Shown: positions 34,486-44,034 of the stretch, one piece after another
Layout: every line of letters starts with the position of its first letter
Position numbering within the stretch: the first letter of the stretch is position 1
Origin: Bimuria novae-zelandiae CBS 107.79
Lineage: Eukaryota > Ascomycota > Dothideomycetes > Pleosporales > Didymosphaeriaceae
Reading direction: 5' to 3'
Length of the DNA: 64,000 bases
Assembly (NCBI GenBank): GCA_010015655.1
Contig: ML976658.1
Coordinates: 552,795 to 616,794, forward strand
The notes under the pieces: model-generated
Databases searched by the model: none
Seen by the model: the letters and a program-made list of their open reading frames with translations, nothing else
What the model was told of the DNA's origin: nothing
Made by a program: the position numbers and the translations under genes

Positions 34486-36828
34486 ATGGCCGCACCGATT
34501 ACGGTCGCTGCAGGTACATCACATACGCAAGAACGCCACCCCTCACTTCCTGCAAACCCGCCTGCACGCCGTACCAGTCAGCATTCCCTCGTCGCCAAAA
34601 ACGTGCTCATGAGCAAGCTCGCCTTCCCGGCCCTTGATAACGCGAACCTCGACGACGGCGAACCCCCACGCCATGCCTCTGCGTCTCCCGCGGTTCCGAC
34701 TGGGGACCAGAGCAAGCCTCCACCACCAAAGCACGCTGCAGAACATGGCGACCTGAAGCCGCTATCATATATCCAAGCCCACCATGGACCACGCCCACCG
34801 CCGCGCCCAGCTTTGGCCGTATCTAAGGACGGCGTTGGCGCCGCCTTGAGTGATACACCTGCGCCGTCGCTACCAGGCAGTGAGCCAGGCAGTCCGAAAG
34901 GGTATGTTGTAGATGGCGCAATTACTTTTTTATATCACGAAACTAACAAGCATAGGCTTGCTGCCATGCGCATAAACTCTACCTCCTCCACGCCCCGCAT
35001 ACGCCCTACAACACTAGACATTCCCGGTCTCACTAAGTCGAAAGTCTCACCTGACGGCAAGATCGCACAACGCGATGTTGGCTCAAAACTCGTCATCGTA
35101 ATGGTCGGCCTTCCAGCGCGAGGCAAAAGCTATATCACAAAGAAAATGACCCGCTATCTCAACTGGCTGCAGCACGATACTAGGATATTCAACGTTGGCG
35201 AGCGGCGGCGTGTGGCCGCGCACGGTCATGGCATGCGAGTTTCCTCTGCGGGCCTAGAAAAAATGCCCACCCGCCTCAGGGAGGCCATAGAGAGTGGGGA
35301 CACACTGCCACAAATCGCTGCTAAAATTCTGATCAACGGAGAATCCTCGGGTGGTGGCTACTCTCCACTAAACTTGCCGAGCCCCGCCGGCGAACACAAC
35401 GATGCCGCGGTAGTGGATGACGATGCGTTTTCACTACAAAAGACATTGTCTCTAGCCAAATCTCCGTCTCCGGCCAAAACGCCTCGCATAGAGGTATCTT
35501 CTCCAGGACCAGAGGCTCCTACGCCTGCGCCGGAGAACAATCAAGATGAAGACGAGTCGATCGAGCAGTCTGCGAGCTTCTTCGACCCAACCAACAAGAA
35601 AGCTGCTCAAATCCGCGAGCAGTGTGCTATGGACACATTGGACGAGCTTCTCGACTGGGTCGTAAAAGGCAATGGTTCTGTGGGCATTTTTGATGCGACC
35701 AACAGCACCTTGCCCCGCCGAAAGCAGATCATGAAAAAGATTCGCGATCGAGCAGGACCCGAAATCAATGTTCTCTTCGTGGAATCTGTCTGTCAAGACC
35801 AGAACCTCCTTGAGTCGAACATGCGTCTTAAACTCTCCGGTCCAGACTACGAAGGTAAAGACCCTGTTGCTGCACTGGACGACTTCAAGAAGCGTGTAGC
35901 CATCTACGAGAAGAACTATGTTCCCCTGGGCGATTATGAAGAGGAAAACAACATGTCGTACGTCAAGATGATCGATGTGGGTCGCAAGATGATCTCTCAC
36001 CAAGTCAAAGGTTTCCTTGCAGGTCAAGCAGTGTATTACTTGTTGAACTTCAATTTGGCGCCGCGTATGATATGGATCACTCGCCACGGCGAATCGCAGG
36101 ACAATGTCGCAGGGAGGATTGGGGGGGACTCGGATCTGAGTGAGAACGGAGTGAAGTACGCCAAGGCCATGACCCGGTTCATTGGCCAGCAACGGAAAGA
36201 GTGGGAAATACATCAAGCTGACAAGCTTGCGCACACACATTGGCCTCCCGTAGCAGGAGACCTCACACCACCGAATCCTTACTTTGGAACCGATACGGAT
36301 TTGAAGAACTTCTGTGTGTGGAGCTCGATGCTGAAGCGAGGCTTTCAAACAGCCCAGTATTTCTGCGACGAAGATTATGAAGTCAAGCAAATGCGCATGC
36401 TTGATGAGTTGAACGCAGGGTATTTCGAGGGCCTTACATACGAAGAAATCCGTACACGGCACCGCGAGGAGTTTGATCGCCGCCGGTCCGACAAGATATC
36501 TTATCGTTATCCTGGTCCCGGTGGAGAAGGTTACCTGGACGTCATCAATCGGATTCGACCTGTTATCGTGGAGCTCGAGCGTATGACGGATCACTGCCTG
36601 TTAGTGACTCATCGTTCTGTCGCCCGTGTCTTGCTGGCCTACTTCCAGGGCCTGAAGCGCGAAGACGTAGCGGATCTGGACTGCCCGCTTGGCATGCTCT
36701 ATCAACTAGAGCCCAAACCCTACGGCGTGGAGTTCAAGGCGTGGCGATACAACCCTGAAACGGATGACTTCGATCACCTTCCAGACTACAAGCTTCAACG
36801 CGCGACGCCCCCTGCCATCGAGACCTAG
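34486..36828 (+). CDS. 6-phosphofructo-2-kinase / fructose-2,6-bisphosphatase
   Basis: Bifunctional enzyme that makes and degrades fructose-2,6-bisphosphate, the main allosteric switch of glycolysis. N-terminal 140 residues are Pro/Ser-rich. Kinase: P-loop MVGLPARGKSYITKKM, FNVGERRR, then after a long insert DPTNKKAAQIREQCAMDTL, GIFDATNSTLPRR, VESVCQDQNLLESN. Phosphatase: MIWITRHGESQDNVAGRIGG with the catalytic His, LDELNAGYFEGLTYEEI with the Glu, and TDHCLLVTHRSVARVL with the second His. Both sites look intact. A Ser-Pro-rich insert (SLAKSPSPAKTPR, SSPGPEAPTP) inside the kinase may be phosphoregulated. The frame is open throughout, but 34902-34955 is a 54-nt in-frame intron (GTATGT, ACTAAC branch, CATAG); spliced length is 762. 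Confidence 0.95.
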   Translation: MAAPITVAAGTSHTQERHPSLPANPPARRTSQHSLVAKNVLMSKLAFPALDNANLDDGEPPRHASASPAVPTGDQSKPPPPKHAAEHGDLKPLSYIQAHHGPRPPPRPALAVSKDGVGAALSDTPAPSLPGSEPGSPKGYVVDGAITFLYHETNKHRLAAMRINSTSSTPRIRPTTLDIPGLTKSKVSPDGKIAQRDVGSKLVIVMVGLPARGKSYITKKMTRYLNWLQHDTRIFNVGERRRVAAHGHGMRVSSAGLEKMPTRLREAIESGDTLPQIAAKILINGESSGGGYSPLNLPSPAGEHNDAAVVDDDAFSLQKTLSLAKSPSPAKTPRIEVSSPGPEAPTPAPENNQDEDESIEQSASFFDPTNKKAAQIREQCAMDTLDELLDWVVKGNGSVGIFDATNSTLPRRKQIMKKIRDRAGPEINVLFVESVCQDQNLLESNMRLKLSGPDYEGKDPVAALDDFKKRVAIYEKNYVPLGDYEEENNMSYVKMIDVGRKMISHQVKGFLAGQAVYYLLNFNLAPRMIWITRHGESQDNVAGRIGGDSDLSENGVKYAKAMTRFIGQQRKEWEIHQADKLAHTHWPPVAGDLTPPNPYFGTDTDLKNFCVWSSMLKRGFQTAQYFCDEDYEVKQMRMLDELNAGYFEGLTYEEIRTRHREEFDRRRSDKISYRYPGPGGEGYLDVINRIRPVIVELERMTDHCLLVTHRSVARVLLAYFQGLKREDVADLDCPLGMLYQLEPKPYGVEFKAWRYNPETDDFDHLPDYKLQRATPPAIET

Positions 36829-37220
36829 GACCTTCACTCTGCATTCCCTCCTCACAGCTTCGAGAGAGGTTTTTCTAACGGGGCAGCTCTGCATTCGTAT
36901 GAACGACCTCCTTTGCATCTTTCGTTTTCTTTTTCGTCACATACGCCACCAGCTTGTAATTATGCCCGTCGCCTCGCACTGTTGCGAGGCTTTCTTGTAT
37001 GGTGGCATTCATGTTTCCTCCTTGCATTGCCGGCGTTGATTTTCAAAGATGTATAAAACGTGGCAAATGACATTATGACATGGATTGGGCATGCCTTTCA
37101 TGTTGGATTGGAGTGATATGCGCTGGTTTGGGTTGCGGATAGACTATGCTAGGGTCACGATTGGATTGCATAACTTGTACGCGCGCAGTACGAGATAATG
37201 AAGTGTCATTTAGTAATAAG
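36829..37220. other. 3' flank of the PFKFB gene
   Basis: T-rich, with no supported coding region. Likely 3' UTR followed by spacer up to the MITE. Confidence 0.5.
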
Positions 37221-37348
37221 CAGACTTGTCAACAATCAAGCCAATCAAGCCGATCTAACCAAATTTAGTAACATCTTAACCTACGCGAGCTAGTGAATTA
37301 CCATATTGGGTTAGACCGGCTTGATTGGCTTGATTGTTGACAAGTCTG
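37221..37348. mobile_element. hAT-like MITE, 128 bp, with 8-bp target duplication
   Basis: Arms of about 40 bp (37221-37260 and 37309-37348) are near-perfect inverted repeats starting CAGACTTGTCAACAATCAAG, with one mismatch (CGATC against CGGTC). An 8-bp direct duplication GTAATAAG flanks it exactly (37213-37220 and 37349-37356). CAG...CTG ends plus an 8-bp duplication are typical of hAT elements. The 48-bp middle has no coding capacity. Confidence 0.92.
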
Positions 37349-37356
37349 GTAATAAG

Positions 37357-38141
37357 AACCACGCCTGGATTTCCTTCCAGGAGTGTTGACAGTGAAATGA
37401 GGTGTCATCTTTCTGCATCTTCCCGCTGTTGTTTCCGTGTCAAAGCATACTCTTATGGCTGTCCGTTTGGTCGAGACCGACCAAAAGTACTGGGTTCATC
37501 CTCCGGGAAAGCGGTACTTGCTATCCAGACTTAAATTTCTTTCGCGCTAGGCCATATACACGTGTGTATAACGCATCCATCTATAAATCGGTACCCACTT
37601 GATAAGAAGAATTATGAAGACGGGAACAAGCTGGATAGCATACACTACACGAGGTAAAGTTCTGTAGTGAAGGATTAACTTGAATGCTTCGACAGCGCTT
37701 GCAAAGCTTAAAATTGGCATTTTACCGTTCACACCGTAGCTTGCATATGGTCACTAGATGATCTTCAGCCGACTCAGCACACCGCTGGTTAACCTATCCA
37801 CTTAAGAGTAACAAAGCATGCCCGAGGCTACAAGAACCCGCGCCGCCGAGGCCTCGGCAACACACACTCACAGATCTTCAAATGCTCTAGCCTGAAGGAG
37901 GAAGGTCCCAGCCGCTCGCGCCCAACCATAGTTATGCTGACTACCCGGTTAACCTCGCGATCGCTCCGCTCCACGCACGAGGACGCTCAACCCCGCAAAA
38001 TTTTGTAATTAGCACGCACCTTAAAGGCGCGGCAACCTCACCATGGCCATCCCCAAGGTTTCTGCCAACCTCTGCCCAGGCAACTGGATCCCGCCCCACA
38101 CCACCCTCGTCGAGAGTTGAAATTCTTCGTGAGAGGGAAAG
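37357..38141. other. Intergenic region upstream of the sugar transporter
   Basis: No gene recognised. It includes the transporter's promoter, without an obvious TATA box. Confidence 0.5.
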
Positions 38142-39918
38142 ATGGCCGAGAAGGAGATCCAACCGCACGATGTCGCGGTGTCCGGACCGGATGAGCATAG
38201 GAAGGCAGCCGATAGGGTGATCAACGATGCGCGGCTTGCGACGGAGAAAGAGCACAAGATGAGTCTGTGGCAGGGTGTCAAGCTGTACCCGAAAGCGGTG
38301 GGGTGGTCGGTGCTTATCTCGACGTGCATTGCTATGGAGGGCTACGATGTCTGTCTTCTATCTAACTTCTTCGGATTTCCACAGTTCAAGAAGAAGTATG
38401 GACACCAGCTTGCGGATGGCACCTATGAGATCTCCGCACCGTGGCAGGCAGGGTTGCAGAATGGTGTCACTTGTGGAGAGATCATTGGGTTGATGATCAA
38501 CGGGTGGGTGAGCGAGAGGTTTGGTTATAGGTACACCGTCATGGCGTGTTTGACGCTGATTATTGCGTTTACGGCTATTTTCTTCACGGCACAGACGGTG
38601 GAGCATTTGTTGGTGGGAGAGATCCTCTGCGGGATACCGTGGGGTGTGTTTCAAACGCTGACAATTACTTATGCGTCTGAGGTGTGCCCGGTTGCGCTTC
38701 GTGGATACCGTAAGTGCTGATCAGAGCCATAATACAAACCTGGAGGCTTACACTCTCATAGTCACCACCTACGTCAACTTCTGCTGGGGCCTTGGGCAAC
38801 TGATTGGTATCGGAGTTATCCGATCCATGATCGACCGGAACGACGAATGGTCATACCGAATTCCCTACGCATTGCAATGGATGTGGCCGGTTCCTTTGCT
38901 GATCGGCGTCTTCCTCGCACCGGAGTCGCCCTGGTGGCTCGTCCGGAAAGGGCGTATTGGTGACGCAAAGAAATCACTCCTCCGTCTCACCAGCCTCAAC
39001 CGCGAAACCGACTTCAACGCCGACGAAACCGTTGCCATGATGGTCCACACAACCGCTCTTGAAGAGAAGATCACCCGCGGCGCTAGCTACCTCGACTGTT
39101 TCAAAGGCACTGATCTGCGCCGTACGGAGATCGTATGCATGGCCTGGGCAATCCAGAACCTTAGCGGTAACGCCTTCTCCGGCTACTCATCCTATTTCCT
39201 GCAACAAGCCGGCCTTCCCCCATCGACCTCCTACGACTTCGCCATGGGCCAGTACGGTATCAACATGGTGGGCGTCTTCGGCTCATGGTACTTGATGAAA
39301 ATCGGTCTCGGCCGACGCACGCTGTACCTCGGCGGACTCTGCGGCCTCTGCACAATGCTCTTCATCATGGGTTTCCTCGGGCTCGTTCCCGAAGCGCACC
39401 GCAACAGAGGCGCCATGGCCACCGGCTCCATAATGATCGTCTGGGCCATGTTTTATCAGCTCACCGTCGGTACCGTGTGCTACTCGCTCGTCGCGGAACT
39501 CTCGACCCGCCGGCTGCAAATCAAAACGGTTGTGCTTAGCCGCAATTTATACAATATCGTCGCTATTATCACGAATGTCGTCACGCCGTACATGCTGAAC
39601 CCGGAGTATTGGAACTGGCAGAACTATACGGGCTTCTTTTGGGCGGGGCTGTGCTTTTTCTGCATCATCTATACGTATTTTAGGCTACCGGAGCCACAAG
39701 GAAGGGTAAGTGGTAACCTCCAACATGCTAATGGCTTCATCTGAACTAAACCTGCGCAGACATTTGCCGAGTTGGACATGTTATTTGAGAAGAGGGTTAG
39801 TGCGAGGAAGTTTGCGAGTACGCAGGTTGATGTTTTTGAGGGGGAGACGCTGGAGAACACGACGGTGTTTAGTCAATATGAGGAGAGGCAGCGGTACCCG
39901 GGGCCGATAGTTGCGTAG
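38142..39918 (+). CDS. MFS sugar transporter, alpha-glucoside/maltose permease type
   Basis: Proton-coupled sugar uptake at the plasma membrane. Exons 38142-38709, 38762-39705 and 39760-39918 join to 556 residues. Twelve membrane segments are visible. Sugar-porter signatures: GYDVCLLSNFFGFPQFKKKY after helix 1, NGWVSERFGYRYT (loop 2-3), GIPWGVFQTLTITYASEVCP, LRGYLTTYVNFCWGLGQLIG joined by splicing, PESPWWLVRKGR, and IGLGRRTLY with LPEPQGRTFAELDMLFE at the end. These resemble fungal maltose permeases more than hexose carriers. Substrate is inferred. Confidence 0.87.
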
Positions 39919-40300
39919 GCTCCTGGGAGCGGAGGCATGCTTTGAGCGATTGAAACGTAGCTCACACAATTTTAACCATAATATGCAATCTAATTGCTCA
40001 TGTTCGGTGTGCAAAGAAATCCAGCCTGTCCAAGTGCCTCGACGTACCGTAGAAGGAACATAGACGCATCAAAATCTGAACACTTGCGGAACGGGTCAAG
40101 AGGTCTTGGTCAGCAGGTATGAACAAGGATACTATGGCACTTTGTGAACAGCAGTGTTCAAGTTCCAAGGTTGCCTCGAAGTCACGTGTTGCGTGATTGT
40201 CTAGTCCCGAATAAGAATAGAAGATCCCAGTTGCGAAGCGCGTCAATCCTTTCCAATTTCTCTTCCATAGCCTTCGAGGCGTCTCACATTTATTCGTCCC
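39919..40300. other. Intergenic region
   Basis: Short spacer with no supported gene between two genes on the same strand. It holds the promoter of the CYC2-like gene. Confidence 0.5.
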
Positions 40301-41317
40301 ATGTCTCGACTCACGCGTTTACGGGGACCGCGTCCAGTCTATATACTCGCCGCATCTCTCGCCGGTGGAGCAGCATACCGCTTCTCGAGGCCTGCATCTA
40401 CCAACGCGTCGCTACACCCACACGAATTCGCGTCGTACATTCTAGTCGATAAGCAGGCGGTCTCCTCTACAAATGCGATCTTTACCTTACAAAACGCTCA
40501 TGGTGTACCGGAGCCGGATAGCGTGAAGGAGGCATGGAAGCGTGGTGTATGGAGCATCGAGGCCAAGCAGCCGCAGCTCCAGATCGCGAGGGCATACACA
40601 CCCCTACCGAATGAGGCCGAAGACGAAGAAGGGCATGAATTGAGATTCTTAATACGGCAAGAGACGGGCGGGGAGGTGTCGACATATTTACATCGGCTCC
40701 CAGAAGGAGCTACCATCGAGCTGCGAGGGCCTCATGTAGAGCATGAGCTGCCTCAAGATGTCAGAGAGGTCATATTTCTGGCTGGCGGTACGGGCATAGC
40801 ACCCGCGATGCAGGTTGCGCAGGCTCTGGGTCAGAGACCAGGGTGTAAAATGCATCTTCTGTGGGCGAACAGGCGGAGGGAAGAGTGCAAGGGTGGTATC
40901 AGCGATGAGCCGATCGCAGAGCCTGCGGCGGAAAGGCCGTCGTGGTGGAGAAGTCTGTCTGGGTCAGGACAAGGCGATCCGCAAGAAGTGCCTGTACAGG
41001 ACCGGGCCGTTGTGAGAAAAGGCTTGATTGTGCAAGAGCTAGACGCACTCAAGAAACGCAATCAAGCTGCTACACAAGGTCTGAGCATTCAGTACTACGT
41101 TGACGAAGAAAAGACCTTCATCAAGCCCGGCGACGTAGCAAAGCGACTGCACACGGAAAATGAGGGCTTGCGATTAATCCTCATCTCTGGGCCGGATGGA
41201 TTCATCGACTACTGGGCAGGAAAGAAGCTATGGGTAGACGGACGCGAAGTCCAAGGACCGCTTGGCGGTATGCTATCGAAGATGGATCTGAAAAATTGGA
41301 AAGTCGTCAAACTCTGA
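40301..41317 (+). CDS. CYC2: CYC2-like mitochondrial FAD/NAD(P)H oxidoreductase
   Basis: Ferredoxin-reductase-type flavoprotein. In yeast, Cyc2 sits on the inner membrane and helps reduce haem for attachment to cytochrome c. Single exon, 338 residues. An Arg-rich N-terminus and a short hydrophobic stretch (PVYILAASLAGGAAYRF) look like a targeting and anchor segment. Then a FAD domain with VSTYLHRLPEGATIELRGPH and the nucleotide-binding EVIFLAGGTGIAPAMQVAQAL, followed by LHLLWANRRREE and a C-terminal LILISGPDGFIDYWAGKK with LGGMLSKM. Assignment to CYC2 rather than cytochrome b5 reductase rests on the anchor, a charged insert after the nucleotide site, and the C-terminus. Confidence 0.78.
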   Translation: MSRLTRLRGPRPVYILAASLAGGAAYRFSRPASTNASLHPHEFASYILVDKQAVSSTNAIFTLQNAHGVPEPDSVKEAWKRGVWSIEAKQPQLQIARAYTPLPNEAEDEEGHELRFLIRQETGGEVSTYLHRLPEGATIELRGPHVEHELPQDVREVIFLAGGTGIAPAMQVAQALGQRPGCKMHLLWANRRREECKGGISDEPIAEPAAERPSWWRSLSGSGQGDPQEVPVQDRAVVRKGLIVQELDALKKRNQAATQGLSIQYYVDEEKTFIKPGDVAKRLHTENEGLRLILISGPDGFIDYWAGKKLWVDGREVQGPLGGMLSKMDLKNWKVVKL

Positions 41318-41748
41318 ACCGTACGTTGATTGAGATACCCCATGTGCATTTGACCACTATGTCCAGCTATTAAACAACTTGCTCCGCGGAGCTGTATCAC
41401 CGACCAGCGATTGCTGTCATTGGTCGACAAACGCCGAAATGACAGCCGTACGATATTTTGTATGATATGTGTAACGCGTTTGTACTTCGTGGCAGACGAA
41501 ATATTCGCTGTCTTCTCCGGGCTGGCTGTTGCTGTGCGAAAACTACCTCATACCACCTCCTGGAACTCATTTGCTGGCAGTGACGACATTGCTCGCTCTC
41601 AGAACAACAAATTCACATGTAGCATGGAATTTGCAGTATTAAGATGTGGTGGTTTACGTTCCAACCATGCCCACACACGGTAGGAAGTATGCGCGAGCGC
41701 CCCACATTGTACTTGTACGCTGCGAGGTAAATTGCCGATGACGGCATG
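41318..41748. other. 3' flank of CYC2 up to the transposon
   Basis: No supported gene. Normal base composition up to the transposon's TA duplication. Confidence 0.5.
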
Positions 41749-41750
41749 TA

Positions 41751-43884
41751 CCGTGCCCGTGCACCCAACGCGCGCCGTCGGCCAACGCGCGGAATTGGCC
41801 CTAGTTATCACCAGCAAACTTGGGGCCGTAGAGTTACATATAATAGTTGTTATTACTAGATTTTCTAGTAGAGTGATCTATAGGCCTATGCGACAGAATT
41901 TACTACTAAAATTTACGTAGTTAAAGTATTTTATAATTATAGCTATTTACTATAGGTGTAGGTGCTAAGCACGGCTTATAAGTAACACTACTACTTTATA
42001 TAGCTATAGAACTACGTTTCTACCTCTTTTTAACCCCTTATTACTATAAGGCCTTACGCTTACATTTTTATATAGTTTAAAATCTATTTTAAAAGTCGCG
42101 CTACTATTTCTTGCGTGCTCTCTTAGCTTTACGCGTATTAATAGCTTAGCGCTCTTCTACACGCTTCTTCTCTTACTTTTTCTTTTCCCTTACTGCTATC
42201 TAGCGCTTCTCTTCTATAATTTGCTTCTTATACGCTATAGTAGTAGCCTTTAACTTTCTTGCCTTTTCTTTTTAGAACCCCTCCTCCTCTACCTTACGCT
42301 TTACTAACCTCATCCGTGTGCGCGCTTTTCGAAAGGAGCAAAGAGTCCACATTATGTACGGTCCCTAGTACTTATAGTATTATAGCAAAGCTAGAGGCTT
42401 GCCTTGCTTTTCTTGCTTCCTCTTAGTAGTAAGAGCGTCTATTAGACCTTCATTTTCGCTCCTTATAAGGGTGTTTTAGATAGCTATATAGTAGAGCAAT
42501 TGCTAAATAATTAATGTATCCTTCTCTATTACACCCCTTAACGCACGCCTTGCTACTTAATCTAGAACCCTTTACTATTCTCCTTTATAAATAGTAGCGT
42601 TAGAGTTACTATTTTCTGCAGTCTTAGAGTCGCTGTCTACAAACTTATTTAGTATAACGTTAGGGTTAAATGGGCTTACGCCCACTGCCTTAAAGAAGCT
42701 AAGTATATTTAATTTAGTAAAGCTAGCTACCTAGGTATCCTAGAATAGCGAGAAGAAGTTAGGCTTCTTTACTAGTACTAGGCCTTTATGCTTAAAGAGG
42801 CGCTCTCCTAGCTTCTTTAAGTATACTATACTAAGAGGCTTAAATATTACTATATTAAGTGGCTAAAGCGTGTGCGTGCTGTAAGGTAGATAGATACTTA
42901 TAAAAATTTTATGCTAGTAGTAATACTTTAAAAACTCTTTAGTTAGGTAACTCCTATAGCTATCCACGAGTAATAGGCAGTACTTTCTTTAAGCTTTAAA
43001 TATAGTAAAGCGCTAGAATACCTATTATAGCTAAGCAAGGCCTAGGCTGTTGTTGCTCTAGCTACTAGGTAATACTCTAAAGAAAGCTATATATTCTCCT
43101 ACCTTCACATCCTCCACCTAGGTGCTCTAAATATTCTAAGATTCAGCCAGATATATAAGGCCTAGAGGAAGAGCAGATCTATCCACGCACACACATGCTA
43201 TAAGGCTTACCTACTTATAATTACTATCCTATAGTATCTGCCTAAAGGGTTTCTTCTTAAATTAACGCTTACTAAAGATTCTCTTCTATCTACTAATAGC
43301 TCTAATTATAAAGCCTTTTTTGTCTATATTATATGTGTGCGCAGGCTCTATCTTATAGAACTTAATTTTATTATATAGCGCGTCGTAGTATAGCTTATAC
43401 TTATTACTAGAGTTAGCGATGTGGCGTTGCTGGTCTATAAATATAGTAAATTAAGACGTAAGCTTATTATTGTAATAATCTAGAAAGCGCGATACTTAGC
43501 TTTTAGAGACCTAATGCCTAGCGATATTTAAGGCGAAATCTTAAACCATCTCTTTTATAGGTAGGAGGTGTTTTTTTATAAGCTTATCTATATACTTTAT
43601 AAGCTCTGCCTCCTCTTATAGGCTAAGGTTCTAACGCGTTACTACATCCTCTTAGTAGGAACGCGCACTAAGCTCCACTTTACGCGTTAAAGTTAAGTAA
43701 ATAACGCTATGCTTTTAAGCTATTTTTATTTATAAGATTTTCTCTTCTAAAGGTGTACTTTTTACTTCTATAACTGCTTCGTTAATATCTGTTATTGTTG
43801 TTGTGCTGTGTTAGGATGAAAAAGTGTCATGTGGATGGTGTTCCGCGCGTTGGCCGACGGCGCGCGTTGGGTGCACGGGCACGG
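41751..43884. mobile_element. Fot1/pogo-type Tc1/mariner transposon with perfect 44-bp TIRs
   Basis: A 2134-bp element flanked by TA (41749-41750 and 43885-43886). TIRs 41751-41794 and 43841-43884 are exact reverse complements, starting CCGTGCCCGTGCACCCAACG. Within each TIR the 10-mer CCAACGCGCG occurs twice, 17 bp apart. The interior is AT-rich and depleted of CA/TG (RIP), while the TIRs are GC-rich and unmutated. The right end lies about 150 bp before the start of an MFS drug transporter. Confidence 0.93.
42000..43720 (-). pseudogene. RIP-mutated DDE transposase of the 2.1-kb element
   Basis: Minus-strand reading shows pieces of a DDE_1 (pogo/Fot1) transposase between stops: a piece of the form VSLIACVCVDRSALPLGLIY, and LLLVDSYRSYLTKEFLKYYY, which corresponds to the usual LLVDGHGSH segment. 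Boundaries are approximate. Inactivated by transitions. Confidence 0.65.
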
Positions 43885-44034
43885 TATTCCGACCGCCAAT
43901 ATTCCGCGCTGACGAATTAGGCTAACCAATCCTACGGGCACCTTGCGAGTCATGCCTCACAATACAATACATTCGTTCTGGTGCGCCTTTATGAGGCTCT
44001 TTAAACGCCATTGCGCATCGCTAGTAATTTCGAG

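Noticed and set aside
35452..36594. 380-residue antisense frame across the PFKFB gene
   Set aside because: It is the mirror of a conserved coding region and resembles no protein.
41736..43900. Palindromic insertion site for the 41751 element
   Set aside because: Flanks GGCATG-TA and TA-TTCCGA are not complementary, so palindrome targeting is not seen here.
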